Below, one piece after another: positions 37,816-45,893 of a stretch of DNA of 64,000 bases (the stretch's first letter is position 1; each line of letters begins with the position of its first letter). Under the pieces are notes generated by a model, which saw only the letters and a program-made list of their open reading frames with translations, was not told where the DNA came from and made no database searches. Source of the DNA: Mycobacterium sp. Root265 (GTDB lineage Bacteria > Actinomycetota > Actinomycetes > Mycobacteriales > Mycobacteriaceae); assembly GCF_001428895.1 (NCBI RefSeq), contig NZ_LMJA01000031.1:436651-500650 (forward strand), read 5' to 3'. The position numbers and the translations under genes are program-made.

Positions 37816-40017
37816 GTGCCCATCGCGATCAACTCTGAACACAATGACCTGGCCGATTCGGTCAAGTCGCTGGTAGCCAAAGTCGCCCCGGCAGATGTCC
37901 TGCACGCGGCGCTGGAGACACCGATCTCCAATCCCCCGCCGTACTGGAAGGCCGCCGCCGAGCAGGGCCTGCAGGGCGTGCACCTGTCCGAGGACGTCGG
38001 CGGCCAGGGCTTCGGCATTCTGGAACTGGCGATCACGCTGGCCGAGTTCGGTTACGGCGCGGTGCCGGGACCCTTCGTCCCGTCGGCCATCGCCAGCGCC
38101 CTGATCTCCGCCCACGACGCCGAATCGCCACTCCTCGGCGGCCTGGCGTCCGGTGACACCATCGCCGCCTACGCGATCGACTCCGGCCTGACCGCCACCC
38201 GTCAGGGTGACAAGCTCGTCATCCGCGGCGAGGTGCGCGCCGTGCCGGCCGCGGCGCAGGCGTCGCTCCTGGTCCTGCCGGTCTCGATCGAGAGCAGCGA
38301 GGAGTGGGTGGCGCTGGACGCCGACGCCCTGGAGGTCGAAGACGTCAAAAGTCTCGACCCGCTGCGCCCATTGGCGCACGTGCGCGCCAATGCGGTCGAG
38401 GTCGGCACCGATCGGGTGCTGTCCAACCTCAGCCGCGACCACGCCAGGGCGCTCATCACCACGCTGCTGTCGGCCGAATGCGTCGGCGTCGCCCGTTGGG
38501 CCACGGACACCGCGACCGAGTACGCCAAGATCCGCGAGCAGTTCGGCCGGCCCATCGGTCAGTTCCAGGCCATCAAGCACAAGTGCTCCGGCATGATCGC
38601 CGAGACCGAGCGGGCCACCGCCGCGGTCTGGGATGCCAGCCGCGCGATCGACGAATTCCATTCGGGTTCGGCTGGCGGCAGCGAGGATTCGAAGTACGCC
38701 TTCGCCGCCGCGGTCGCCGGCACGCTGGCCCCGGTTGCCGCTCAGCACACCGCCCAGGAGTGCATCCAGGTGCACGGTGGTATCGGCTTCACCTGGGAGC
38801 ACGACACCAACGTCTACTACCGCCGGGCTTTGGTGCTGGCGGCTTCGTTCGGGCGGGCCGCCGATTACCCGCAGCGGGTCGTCGACACCTCGACCGCCAA
38901 CGGTCTGCGCAAGCTGGACATCGACCTGGACCCCGATACCGAAAAGGTCCGCGAAGAGATCCGCGCCGAGGTCGCCGGCCTGAAAGCCATTGCGCGCGAA
39001 GAGCGCAACGCGGCAATCGCCGAGGGCGGCTGGGTGCAGCCGCATCTGCCCAAGCCGTGGGGCCGCGATGCCGCACCGATCGAGCAGATCATCATCTCCC
39101 AGGAGTTCTCCAGCGGGCGGGTGGCCCGGCCGCAGATGGGTATCGCCGCCTGGATCATCCCGTCCATCGTCGCCTACGGCACCGATGAGCAGCAGCAGCA
39201 GTTCCTGCCGCCCACCTTCCGCGGCGAGATGATCTGGTGCCAGCTGTTCTCCGAGCCGGGCGCCGGCTCCGATCTGGCCAGCCTGACCACCAAGGCCACC
39301 AAGGTCGACGGCGGCTGGCGCATCACCGGCCAGAAGATCTGGACCACCGGCGCGCAGTACTCCCAGTGGGGCGCACTGCTGGCCCGGACCGATCCGACTG
39401 CGCCGAAACACAATGGCATCACCTATTTCCTGATCGACATGAAGTCGCCCGGCGTGGAGGTGAAGCCGCTGCGCGAGCTCACCGGTGACGCCATGTTCAA
39501 CACGGTGTTCATCGATGACGTCTTCGTGCCGGACTCGATGGTGCTCGGCGAGGTGGACCGCGGCTGGGAGGTCAGCCGCAACACCCTCACCAACGAGCGG
39601 GTGTCGATCGGTAGCGCCGAGCCGCCGTTCCTGGCCAGCCTGGAGCAGTTCGTGGAGTTCGTGCGTGACGGTCAGTTCGACCAGATCGAGCAGAACCACG
39701 CGGGCCGGCTGATCGCCGAGGGCTACGCGGCCAAGGTGCTCAACCTGCGCTCGACGCTGCTCACGCTGGCCGGGGGCGATCCGATGCCGGCCGCGGCGAT
39801 CTCCAAGCTGCTGTCCATGAAGACCGGCCAGGGTTACGCCGAGTTCGGCGTCTCCTCATTCGGCACCGACGGCGCGATCGGCGACAAGGAGCAGGATCCG
39901 GGCAAGTGGGCGGAGCGACTGCTGTTCAGCCGGGCCACCACGATCTACGGCGGTACCACCGAGGTGCAGCTCAACATCATCGCCGAGCGTCTGCTCGGCC
40001 TGCCCCGCGACCCGTAA
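37816..40017 (+). CDS. fadE6: Double-length acyl-CoA dehydrogenase FadE6
   Basis: A 733-residue protein made of two acyl-CoA dehydrogenase modules in tandem. Module 1 (about 1-375) has AKIREQFGRPIGQFQAIKHK and CIQVHGGIGFTWEHD. Module 2 (about 385-733) has WCQLFSEPGAGSDLAS, ITGQKIWTTGAQYS and ATTIYGGTTEVQLNIIAERL. M. tuberculosis FadE6 (Rv0271c, 731 residues) has the same form. It would oxidise an acyl-CoA at the alpha-beta bond using FAD. GTG 37816 has GGAGG six bases upstream. It faces an SDR gene across a long hairpin. Confidence 0.88.
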   Translation: MPIAINSEHNDLADSVKSLVAKVAPADVLHAALETPISNPPPYWKAAAEQGLQGVHLSEDVGGQGFGILELAITLAEFGYGAVPGPFVPSAIASALISAHDAESPLLGGLASGDTIAAYAIDSGLTATRQGDKLVIRGEVRAVPAAAQASLLVLPVSIESSEEWVALDADALEVEDVKSLDPLRPLAHVRANAVEVGTDRVLSNLSRDHARALITTLLSAECVGVARWATDTATEYAKIREQFGRPIGQFQAIKHKCSGMIAETERATAAVWDASRAIDEFHSGSAGGSEDSKYAFAAAVAGTLAPVAAQHTAQECIQVHGGIGFTWEHDTNVYYRRALVLAASFGRAADYPQRVVDTSTANGLRKLDIDLDPDTEKVREEIRAEVAGLKAIAREERNAAIAEGGWVQPHLPKPWGRDAAPIEQIIISQEFSSGRVARPQMGIAAWIIPSIVAYGTDEQQQQFLPPTFRGEMIWCQLFSEPGAGSDLASLTTKATKVDGGWRITGQKIWTTGAQYSQWGALLARTDPTAPKHNGITYFLIDMKSPGVEVKPLRELTGDAMFNTVFIDDVFVPDSMVLGEVDRGWEVSRNTLTNERVSIGSAEPPFLASLEQFVEFVRDGQFDQIEQNHAGRLIAEGYAAKVLNLRSTLLTLAGGDPMPAAAISKLLSMKTGQGYAEFGVSSFGTDGAIGDKEQDPGKWAERLLFSRATTIYGGTTEVQLNIIAERLLGLPRDP

Positions 40018-40025
40018 ACCCTCTG

Positions 40026-40087
40026 CGCGAGCAGACACGAATGGCCCCCAAATCGCTTGATTTGGGGGCCATTTGCGACTGCTCGCG
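40026..40087. terminator. Nested long hairpin between convergent fadE6 and SDR
   Basis: The inner stem is a perfect 15-bp inverted repeat (AATGGCCCCCAAATC, 40040-40054, and its complement at 40059-40073) with a GCTT loop. The outer arms CGCGAGCAG (40026-40034) and CTGCTCGCG (40079-40087) also pair perfectly. There is no long T-run, but position and symmetry suit a bidirectional terminator. The outer motif resembles a recurring mycobacterial intergenic palindrome (recollection). Confidence 0.75.
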
Positions 40088-40096
40088 GGAAGTACG

Positions 40097-40876
40097 TCAG
40101 GGCAGGATCGCGTCGACGTACCCGCCGTCCACGCGCAGCGCACCACCGGTGGTCGCCGAGGCCAGCGGGGACGCCAGGTAGGTGACCATGTTGGCGATCT
40201 CCTCCGGCTCGATCAGCCGCTGCAGCAACGACTGTGGACGGTGCTTGATCATGAACTCGCGCTGCGCCTCGTCCCACGGCACCGACTTGTCCACCAGCTG
40301 GTAGACGAAGTCCTCCACACCGGCGGTGTGCGTCGGCCCGGCGATCACGGAGTTCACCGTCACGCCGGTGCCTGCGGCATCCTTGGCGAAGCCGCGGGTC
40401 ACCGCGAGCAGCGCGGTCTTGGACACCCCGTAGTGGATCATCTCGGCCGGGGTGACGATCGCGGAGTCACTGGCGATCTGAATGGCTCTGCCCCAGCCCT
40501 TTTCGGTCATCGAGGGCAGGTAGGCACGGATCAGCCGGACCGCCGAGAGCACGTTGACGTCGAAGTAACGCCGCCACTGTTCGTCGGTGACCTCCCGGGC
40601 CGGCACCGCCTCGAAGATGCCGAGGTTGTTCACCAGCACATCGACATCGGGGAACTTCTCGACGACGGCGTCCGCACCGGCGGCGTCGGCCACGTCCGCG
40701 GCCACGCCGATGGCATCACCGCCGATCGTGGCGACCGCCTCATCGACCCTGGACTGGGTCCGGCCGTTGACAATGACCCGCGCACCGGCCGAGGCCAGCC
40801 CCTGCGCGATGGCCAGGCCGATGCCCTGGGTGGAGCCGGTGACGAGTGCGGTCTTGCCAGATAGGTCGATATTCAC
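40097..40876 (-). CDS. Short-chain dehydrogenase/reductase
   Basis: A 259-residue classical SDR. The cofactor motif is TALVTGSTQGIGLAIAQGLA (TGxxxGIG), followed by VDVLVNNLGIF (NNxG) and the catalytic Ser in QIASDSAI and Tyr-Lys in IHYGVSKTAL. The Arg after VIVNG suggests NADP(H) preference. The substrate is unknown. It sits between fadE6 and fadD2, so involvement in acyl-chain metabolism is possible but unsupported. Confidence 0.85.
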   Translation of the reverse strand: MNIDLSGKTALVTGSTQGIGLAIAQGLASAGARVIVNGRTQSRVDEAVATIGGDAIGVAADVADAAGADAVVEKFPDVDVLVNNLGIFEAVPAREVTDEQWRRYFDVNVLSAVRLIRAYLPSMTEKGWGRAIQIASDSAIVTPAEMIHYGVSKTALLAVTRGFAKDAAGTGVTVNSVIAGPTHTAGVEDFVYQLVDKSVPWDEAQREFMIKHRPQSLLQRLIEPEEIANMVTYLASPLASATTGGALRVDGGYVDAILP

Positions 40877-40916
40877 GCCGTAGTACTACCCCTACGGCGC
40901 CACCGCTATTCCCCGG

Positions 40917-42599
40917 CTAGTCGTCGACGGAGATCTCGCGCAGCTCGCGCTTGAGGATCTTGCCCGTCGGGTTGCGCGGCAGTTCGTCGAGGAAGATGAC
41001 CTCACGCGGCACCTTGTAGCGGGCCAGGTTGTCCTTCACATAGGCCTTGATGACGTCCTCGTCGACGCTCGCACCCTCCACCTTGACGACGAAGGCACGC
41101 AGCCGGTGGCCCCACTCCTTGTCCTCCACGCCCAGCGCGGTGGCCTCGATGACCTCCGGGTGACCGCTGATGAGGTCTTCGACCTCGGCGGGGAAGACGT
41201 TCTCGCCGCCGCACACGATCATCTCGTCGTCGCGCCCGGAAACATAGAGCAGTCCGTGCTCGTCGAAGTAGCCCACGTCACCGGAGGACAGCATCCCGTC
41301 GATGATCTGCTTACCGCCGCCGCCGGTGTAGCCCTGGAAGGGGAAGGTGTTGCGCACGAAGATCCGCCCGACATCGCCCTGCGGGACTTCACCGCCGTTG
41401 TCGTCGAGGATCTTTACCGTGATGCCCTTGACCGGCGGGCCGACGGTCGCCGGGTTGATGGACAGATCCTTGGGCCGCGCGATGGTCGCGAACGCGATCT
41501 CGGTGGAGCCGTACAGGTTGTAGATGATCGGCCCCAGCTCGCGCAGCGCCCGGCCGGCGAGTTCGGCGCCCAGCTGGGACCCGGAGACGAAGGCGATCCG
41601 CAGGCTCGACAGGTTCGGCTTGGGCTGCATCTTGTCGAGTTCGTCGAGCATGCGCGACAACATCACCGGGACCACCACGATGCCGGTCACCTTGTGCTTC
41701 TCGATATCGGCGAACACGGTGGCCGGTTTGAACCGACGGCGCAGGACCAGGGTGGTGCCCAGCATCATCGCGATGGTGGCGTGCAGGAAGCCCAGTGCGT
41801 GGAACATCGGCGCGGGCAGCGAGGTCACCTCGCCGGACTTGAACGGGACGTGGGACAGCACGCCGCCGATGGGCGCGAGCGACGGCGGCGTGCTGCGGTT
41901 GGCGCCCTTCGGGGTGCCGGTGGTGCCGCTGGTCAAGATGATCACCGACGAATGCTTGGTCACCTTGGGGGCGGGCTGCTTGCTGCTGCGCGCGATCAGG
42001 TCGGCCAGGGTGTCATCGGTGGAACCCGAGGGCTCATCCTTGTCGGGGTTGGTGGCCAGGGCCCGGAATTTGCCCAGCGCCGGGTCGGCCTGCGACACCG
42101 CGGCGGTGTACTCGTCGTCGTAGATGATGATCTGCGCGCCCTCGCGCTCGGAGACCTCTTTGATCTGCGGCCCGGAGAACTCACTGTTGAGCAGGATGAT
42201 CCGGGCGCCCACCCGGGCCGCTCCGTACACACCGACCAGGAACCAGCGGTGGTTGCGGATCAGCAGCGCGACACCGTCGCCGCCCTTGACGCCCTTGGCG
42301 CGCAGCCCGTTGGCCACCGCGTGGGCGGCACGATCCAGCTCCCCGAATGTCATCTCGCCGTCGTCGTCGATGATGGCGACGGCGTCGGGATGGCGACGGG
42401 CGTTGAGCGCCGGGATCATCCCGAACTCGCCCCAGCGCCGGATATCGGCGAGCATGGCGGCCATCGCCTGCGGCGACTCGAGCCGCAGGGCTCCCGCCTC
42501 GAACATCTTGCGCGCGTAATGCAACTCTGCGGCGCCGCGGCTGAGGTATTGCTGGGCCTTGGCCGCTGCCTGAGCGGGCAGGTCTGTGAGACTGGGCAT
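40917..42599 (-). CDS. fadD2: Acyl-CoA synthetase FadD2
   Basis: A 560-residue AMP-forming ligase, identical in length to my recollection of M. tuberculosis FadD2 (Rv0270). The P-loop is SVIILTSGTTGTPKGANRS, the A5 motif is NLYGSTEIAFA, and the A7-A8 region is GDVGYFDEHGLLYVSGRDDE. PTGKILKRELRE carries the catalytic Lys. It activates fatty acids as acyl-AMP, then acyl-CoA. ATG 42599 is preferred to GTG 42608. It is divergent from the LigD-type polymerase. Confidence 0.88.
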   Translation of the reverse strand: MPSLTDLPAQAAAKAQQYLSRGAAELHYARKMFEAGALRLESPQAMAAMLADIRRWGEFGMIPALNARRHPDAVAIIDDDGEMTFGELDRAAHAVANGLRAKGVKGGDGVALLIRNHRWFLVGVYGAARVGARIILLNSEFSGPQIKEVSEREGAQIIIYDDEYTAAVSQADPALGKFRALATNPDKDEPSGSTDDTLADLIARSSKQPAPKVTKHSSVIILTSGTTGTPKGANRSTPPSLAPIGGVLSHVPFKSGEVTSLPAPMFHALGFLHATIAMMLGTTLVLRRRFKPATVFADIEKHKVTGIVVVPVMLSRMLDELDKMQPKPNLSSLRIAFVSGSQLGAELAGRALRELGPIIYNLYGSTEIAFATIARPKDLSINPATVGPPVKGITVKILDDNGGEVPQGDVGRIFVRNTFPFQGYTGGGGKQIIDGMLSSGDVGYFDEHGLLYVSGRDDEMIVCGGENVFPAEVEDLISGHPEVIEATALGVEDKEWGHRLRAFVVKVEGASVDEDVIKAYVKDNLARYKVPREVIFLDELPRNPTGKILKRELREISVDD

Positions 42600-42642
42600 G
42601 AACGCCACAATATGTGACGGGTGTCGAGTCGCGGCAGATAAC

Positions 42643-42648
42643 TACCAT
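42643..42648 (+). promoter_or_regulatory. Candidate -10 element (leaderless) for the polD2-like gene
   Basis: TACCAT fits TANNNT and ends six bases before the ATG at 42655, consistent with a leaderless mRNA. It helps reject the out-of-frame ATG at 42647, which lies in the element. Confidence 0.4.
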
Positions 42649-42654
42649 GGCCGT

Positions 42655-43908
42655 ATGGGCGCTTCGGCCGGCAGTCGCAGGACGCTGGAGGTCGGCGGGC
42701 GCGAGGTCTCCGTCAGCAATCCCGGCAAAGTCATCTTTCCCGGCGCCGACGGGCGGGCCGATGTCACCAAGAGCGACCTCGTCGACTATTACCTGGCCGT
42801 TGCCGATGGCGCGCTGCGCGGTGTGCACAACCGGCCGATGATCCTGAAACGGTTCGTCAAGGGCATCAGCGAAGAGGCGATCTTCCAGAAACGTGCCCCC
42901 GAGAAGCGTCCGGACTTCATCGACGTGGCCGAGTTGAAGTACGCGTCCGGGACGTCGGCCAAGGAAGCGGTGATCACCGAGAACGCCGGCCTGGTCTGGG
43001 CGGTCGGTCTGGGCTGCATCGACTTCAACCCGCACCCGGTGCAGGCCCAGGATCTGGAACACCCCGACGAGCTGCGGGTCGATCTGGATCCGATGCCCGG
43101 AGTCGACTGGGGCCAGATCCTGGCCGTCGCGGCGGTGGCCCGTGAGGTGCTCGAAGATCACGGCCTGACCCCGTGGCCGAAAACCTCGGGTTCCCGCGGA
43201 TTCCACATCTACGCGCGAATCCACCCGCATTGGCCGTTCAAGCAGGTCCGGCTGGCCGCCGAGACGGTGGCCCGGGAGGTGGAGCGGCGGGCGCCCGACC
43301 TTGCCACCGCCCGGTGGTGGAAGGAGGAACGCGGCGCGCGTGTGTTCGTCGATTTCAACCAGAACGCCAAGGACCGCACCGTCGCCTCGGCCTATTCGGT
43401 CCGCGCCAAGCCAGACGCCCGGGTGTCCACCCCGCTGTACTGGGACGAGGTCGCCGATTGCCTGCCGGAGGCGTTCACCGTCCGCACCGTGCCGGCCCGT
43501 TTCGCCGAGATCGGCGATCCATGGGCTGATATGGATGCCCATCCCGGTGATCTGACCGAACTGCTGGAACTCGCCGAGCGGTTGGGGCCCGCGGAGAAAC
43601 CGCCCGGCAAGAAGAGCGCCGACGGGCGCCGCGCCTCACAGATGCCGTTGATCGAGGTCGCCCGGACCAAGACGCGCGACGAGGCGATGGCGGCGCTGGA
43701 GTTGTGGCGGAGCCGCCATGCCGAGGCGTCCGAGCGGCTGGAGCCGGTCGACGTTCTCATCGACGGGATGCGTGGTCCGAGCTCGATTTGGTACCGCGTG
43801 CGGATCAATCTGCAGCACGTGCCGGAGGGCATCCGCCCACCCCAGGAGACCTTGATCGCGGACTATTCGCCGTGGGATGGATATTCGGGAAATCAGTTCA
43901 AACGCTGA
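42655..43908 (+). CDS. Stand-alone LigD-type primase-polymerase (PolD2-like)
   Basis: A 417-residue archaeo-eukaryotic primase-like polymerase similar to the LigD polymerase domain. The metal-binding pair is in LRVDLDPMPG (D143, D145). The nucleotide-binding motif is TSGSRGFHIYARI (SxRGFH), and the third acidic site is near ARVFVDFNQNAKDRT. It has no ligase or nuclease domain. M. tuberculosis Rv0269c and M. smegmatis PolD2 are the matching neighbours of fadD2. Such enzymes prefer ribonucleotides and fill gaps in repair (family knowledge). No ku or ligase gene is adjacent. Confidence 0.85.
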   Translation: MGASAGSRRTLEVGGREVSVSNPGKVIFPGADGRADVTKSDLVDYYLAVADGALRGVHNRPMILKRFVKGISEEAIFQKRAPEKRPDFIDVAELKYASGTSAKEAVITENAGLVWAVGLGCIDFNPHPVQAQDLEHPDELRVDLDPMPGVDWGQILAVAAVAREVLEDHGLTPWPKTSGSRGFHIYARIHPHWPFKQVRLAAETVAREVERRAPDLATARWWKEERGARVFVDFNQNAKDRTVASAYSVRAKPDARVSTPLYWDEVADCLPEAFTVRTVPARFAEIGDPWADMDAHPGDLTELLELAERLGPAEKPPGKKSADGRRASQMPLIEVARTKTRDEAMAALELWRSRHAEASERLEPVDVLIDGMRGPSSIWYRVRINLQHVPEGIRPPQETLIADYSPWDGYSGNQFKR

Positions 43909-44141
43909 CCCTGAAATTTAGGCTACTCGACGGTACGGTTTACCCGCCGTTTCGGGTAATTAAACTCATCGCCGAAAAGCGTTGCAGCACAACGGCTTAC
44001 ATTTCGCTCAGCGAAACCTTACCCGGCTCTCAGACTATCTTCTTAGCAAAGTCTCAATCACTACTCCCCGGTACCTTAAATTCGGCCGATAACTTCGGTG
44101 ATATCGAGAACGACAGGTCAGAACCAGAAGGGAGGCAGAAC
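43909..44141 (+). promoter_or_regulatory. AT-rich leader upstream of the STAS gene
   Basis: This 233-base gap is visibly richer in A and T than the rest of the window. It contains an inverted repeat TTACCCG-N6-CGGGTAA (43940-43959), a small hairpin TTTCGC-TCA-GCGAAA (44002-44016) and another TTACCCG copy near 44019. A GGTTT/GGGTA pair resembles SigF elements but has a 12-base spacer, too short. It probably holds the promoter and a structured 5' leader. Confidence 0.45.
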
Positions 44142-44564
44142 ATGACGATCGCATTCCGCTACGGCAACCCGGCGGTCAAGTGCGACGGCGCCGAACTGCG
44201 AGCTCAGTGCCGCCACCTCGCGATGGTGGTGACCGTCTCCGGTGTCATCGATGACGACAACTTCGATCGACTCACCCACAAGGTCCGCCGACTGGTCCTC
44301 GCGGAGAAGCCGTTCGCACTCGATCTGAGTGACGTGACGTTCCTTTCCGCGCGTGGTGTGTCTCTCCTCTACGCCCTCGATGATGAGTGCGATATCGCCG
44401 GAGTCGAGTGGGCGCTCATCGCGAGCCCCGCGGTCCTCGACGTCCTGCGCATGCTCGACGACGCATTCCCCATCACGGTCTCCGTCCCAGAGGCGCTGCA
44501 CCACTTCGCCGAGGGCACTCTCGCCCGGCGCCGGCTGCTCCCACTCCTGCACAAGACCGCATAA
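44142..44564 (+). CDS. STAS-domain protein (anti-sigma factor antagonist-like)
   Basis: A 140-residue STAS protein. The core is MVVTVSGVIDDDNFDRLTHK followed by PFALDLSDVTFLSARGVSLL and a helix YALDDECDIAG. In anti-anti-sigma factors the phosphorylated Ser sits in a DSSG-like loop; here the loop reads LSARG with Ser at about 69, so phospho-control is possible but the motif is degenerate. It likely binds an anti-sigma/kinase encoded elsewhere. The ribosome site AGGGAGG is strong. A long AT-rich leader precedes it and a 20-codon ORF plus terminator follow. Confidence 0.75.
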   Translation: MTIAFRYGNPAVKCDGAELRAQCRHLAMVVTVSGVIDDDNFDRLTHKVRRLVLAEKPFALDLSDVTFLSARGVSLLYALDDECDIAGVEWALIASPAVLDVLRMLDDAFPITVSVPEALHHFAEGTLARRRLLPLLHKTA

Positions 44565-44583
44565 CCAGAAAGGCGGAACACAT

Positions 44584-44646
44584 ATGCTGCTCGATGTTCG
44601 CTGGCTGACCGCTCTGATGGGCCGTCACCGCAAGCCCGCCCGCTAG
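44584..44646 (+). CDS. 20-residue mini-ORF downstream of the STAS gene
   Basis: The frame reads MLLDVRWLTALMGRHRKPAR and stops at TAG. An AAAGGCGG ribosome site lies seven bases before the ATG, and the start is 19 bases after the STAS stop. A strong hairpin terminator follows 14 bases later. The peptide has a hydrophobic first half and a very basic end (RHRKPAR). Nothing is known to me about it; it could be a real small protein, or a translated attenuator. Conservation would decide. Confidence 0.45.
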   Translation: MLLDVRWLTALMGRHRKPAR

Positions 44647-44660
44647 GGTCCCTACTTTTC

Positions 44661-44702
44661 CGAGTTGAGCCCTCCCACCGCCAGGTGGGAGGGCTCAACT
44701 CG
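44661..44702 (+). terminator. Strong intrinsic-type terminator after the STAS operon
   Basis: A perfect 19-bp stem (CGAGTTGAGCCCTCCCACC, 44661-44679, and its complement at 44684-44702) with a GCCA loop is followed by TTT. It ends the STAS/mini-ORF transcript and also lies downstream of the convergent cupin gene. Confidence 0.8.
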
Positions 44703-44735
44703 TTTCTGACGACTCCCTTTTCGACGATGTCGCGG

Positions 44736-45131
44736 TCAGGCCTGCGCCTGCCACCGTCGGTCTCTGCGCTGCCCCAATTCCTCTGGGTCGACCAGTTCCA
44801 GCATCGGCCGGCCGGGCACACACATCATCGTCACGGTGAACTTGCTCGGGATGTCGGTGCGGTTGTTGCCGTCGCTGTAATGGATGACATCACCACCCGG
44901 CTCCCAGAACGCCTCGCCGGCCTTCACCACACGCGGTGACTCACCCTCCAGTTCGAACAGCATCTCGCCCTCGATGACGTACCCGAAGGCGGGCCCGGGG
45001 TGCCGGTGTGGCGGCGTTCCGGGGTCACCGGGCGGGAACTCGATGACGACGGTCATCACGTGCGCCCCGGGCGGGATGTCGGGCTGCGCCTCCTGCAGAA
45101 CGGTCAGCGCCGTCTTCCATGCATCAGACAT
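44736..45131 (-). CDS. Cupin-domain protein
   Basis: A 131-residue single cupin. Motif 1 is GTPPHRHPGPAFGYVIEGEM (HxH ... E) and motif 2 is WEPGGDVIHYSDGNN, with the final His. The metal site is intact. The function could be a small dioxygenase, isomerase or sensor. ATG 45131 has AGGAGAG five bases upstream. It is third in the ECF sigma-SDR-cupin operon (16-base gap from the SDR). Confidence 0.8.
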   Translation of the reverse strand: MSDAWKTALTVLQEAQPDIPPGAHVMTVVIEFPPGDPGTPPHRHPGPAFGYVIEGEMLFELEGESPRVVKAGEAFWEPGGDVIHYSDGNNRTDIPSKFTVTMMCVPGRPMLELVDPEELGQRRDRRWQAQA

Positions 45132-45147
45132 GTCAGCTCTCCTGTCT

Positions 45148-45876
45148 CTAGGCGGCAGCCCCGCCGCCATCGGCGTGCAGGGTCAGTCCGGTGACGAAAC
45201 TCGATGCGCCTGAAGCCAGGAACAGCACCGCCTGTGCGATCTCGGCGGGTTCCGCGGTGCGGCCCAGTGGCAGGGTCCGTCCCAGTTCGTCATTGGTGTC
45301 ACCCCATTCGGCGACCACCCCTTCGGTGTTCGTCGGTCCGGGTGCCACCGTGTTGACCCGCACACCGCGCGGACCGAACTCGGCGGCCCAGGTGCGGGTC
45401 AGTGACTCGACCGCGGCTTTCGAGGCGCTGTACACCGACGCGCCCGGCACCCCCTTGGACGCCACCATCGAGGTGACGTTGATGATGCTGCCGTAGCCGC
45501 GGTCCAGCATTCCCGGAACCAATCCGGCCACCAGGAAGTACGTTCCCCGGACGTTGGTGTCGAACGTCGACTCGAAGGAGACCACGTCCTGTTCCACGGT
45601 CATGGCGCCGGGGAAGGTGGCGGCGTTGTTCACCAGGATGTCGACCCGTGGATTCTGTTCGACCAGCGCCGCGATCGATGTGAGGTCGGACATGTCGGCT
45701 TGAATGAAGCGGACCTTGCCATCGATGGCGGCCGCCGCGGCCTCGCCCCGCTCCCGGTTGCGCCCGGTGATCAGCACCGTGGCTCCCGCGGCGGCCAGCA
45801 GTCGCGCACAAGCCAGCCCGATACCGGCCGTGCCGCCGGTCACCAGAGCGGTCTGTCCGGTCAGTTCCTTTGTCAT
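45148..45876 (-). CDS. Short-chain dehydrogenase/reductase in the sigma-factor operon
   Basis: A 242-residue classical SDR: TALVTGGTAGIGLACARLLA, VDILVNNAATFPG, the Ser in INVTSMVASKG, and YSASKAAVESL with catalytic Tyr and Lys. ATG 45876 (MTKELTG) has AAAGGAG nine bases upstream; nearer ATGs at 45885 and 45897 are badly spaced. It starts 17 bases after the ECF sigma gene and precedes the cupin, so the three are probably co-transcribed. Substrate unknown. Confidence 0.83.
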   Translation of the reverse strand: MTKELTGQTALVTGGTAGIGLACARLLAAAGATVLITGRNRERGEAAAAAIDGKVRFIQADMSDLTSIAALVEQNPRVDILVNNAATFPGAMTVEQDVVSFESTFDTNVRGTYFLVAGLVPGMLDRGYGSIINVTSMVASKGVPGASVYSASKAAVESLTRTWAAEFGPRGVRVNTVAPGPTNTEGVVAEWGDTNDELGRTLPLGRTAEPAEIAQAVLFLASGASSFVTGLTLHADGGGAAA

Positions 45877-45893
45877 GTCGTGCATCTCCTTTT

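Noticed and set aside
37810-39699. 629-residue minus-strand frame opposite fadE6
   Set aside because: No start with ribosome site and no domain; it mirrors the third codon positions of fadE6.
42181-43542. 453-residue minus-strand frame opposite the PolD2-like gene and fadD2 start
   Set aside because: It is a mirror frame of two strong genes, and crosses the divergent promoter.
43937-43958. SigF-like promoter GGTTT...GGGTA upstream of the STAS gene
   Set aside because: The spacer is 12 bases, well below the 15-17 expected, so it is not counted as a promoter.
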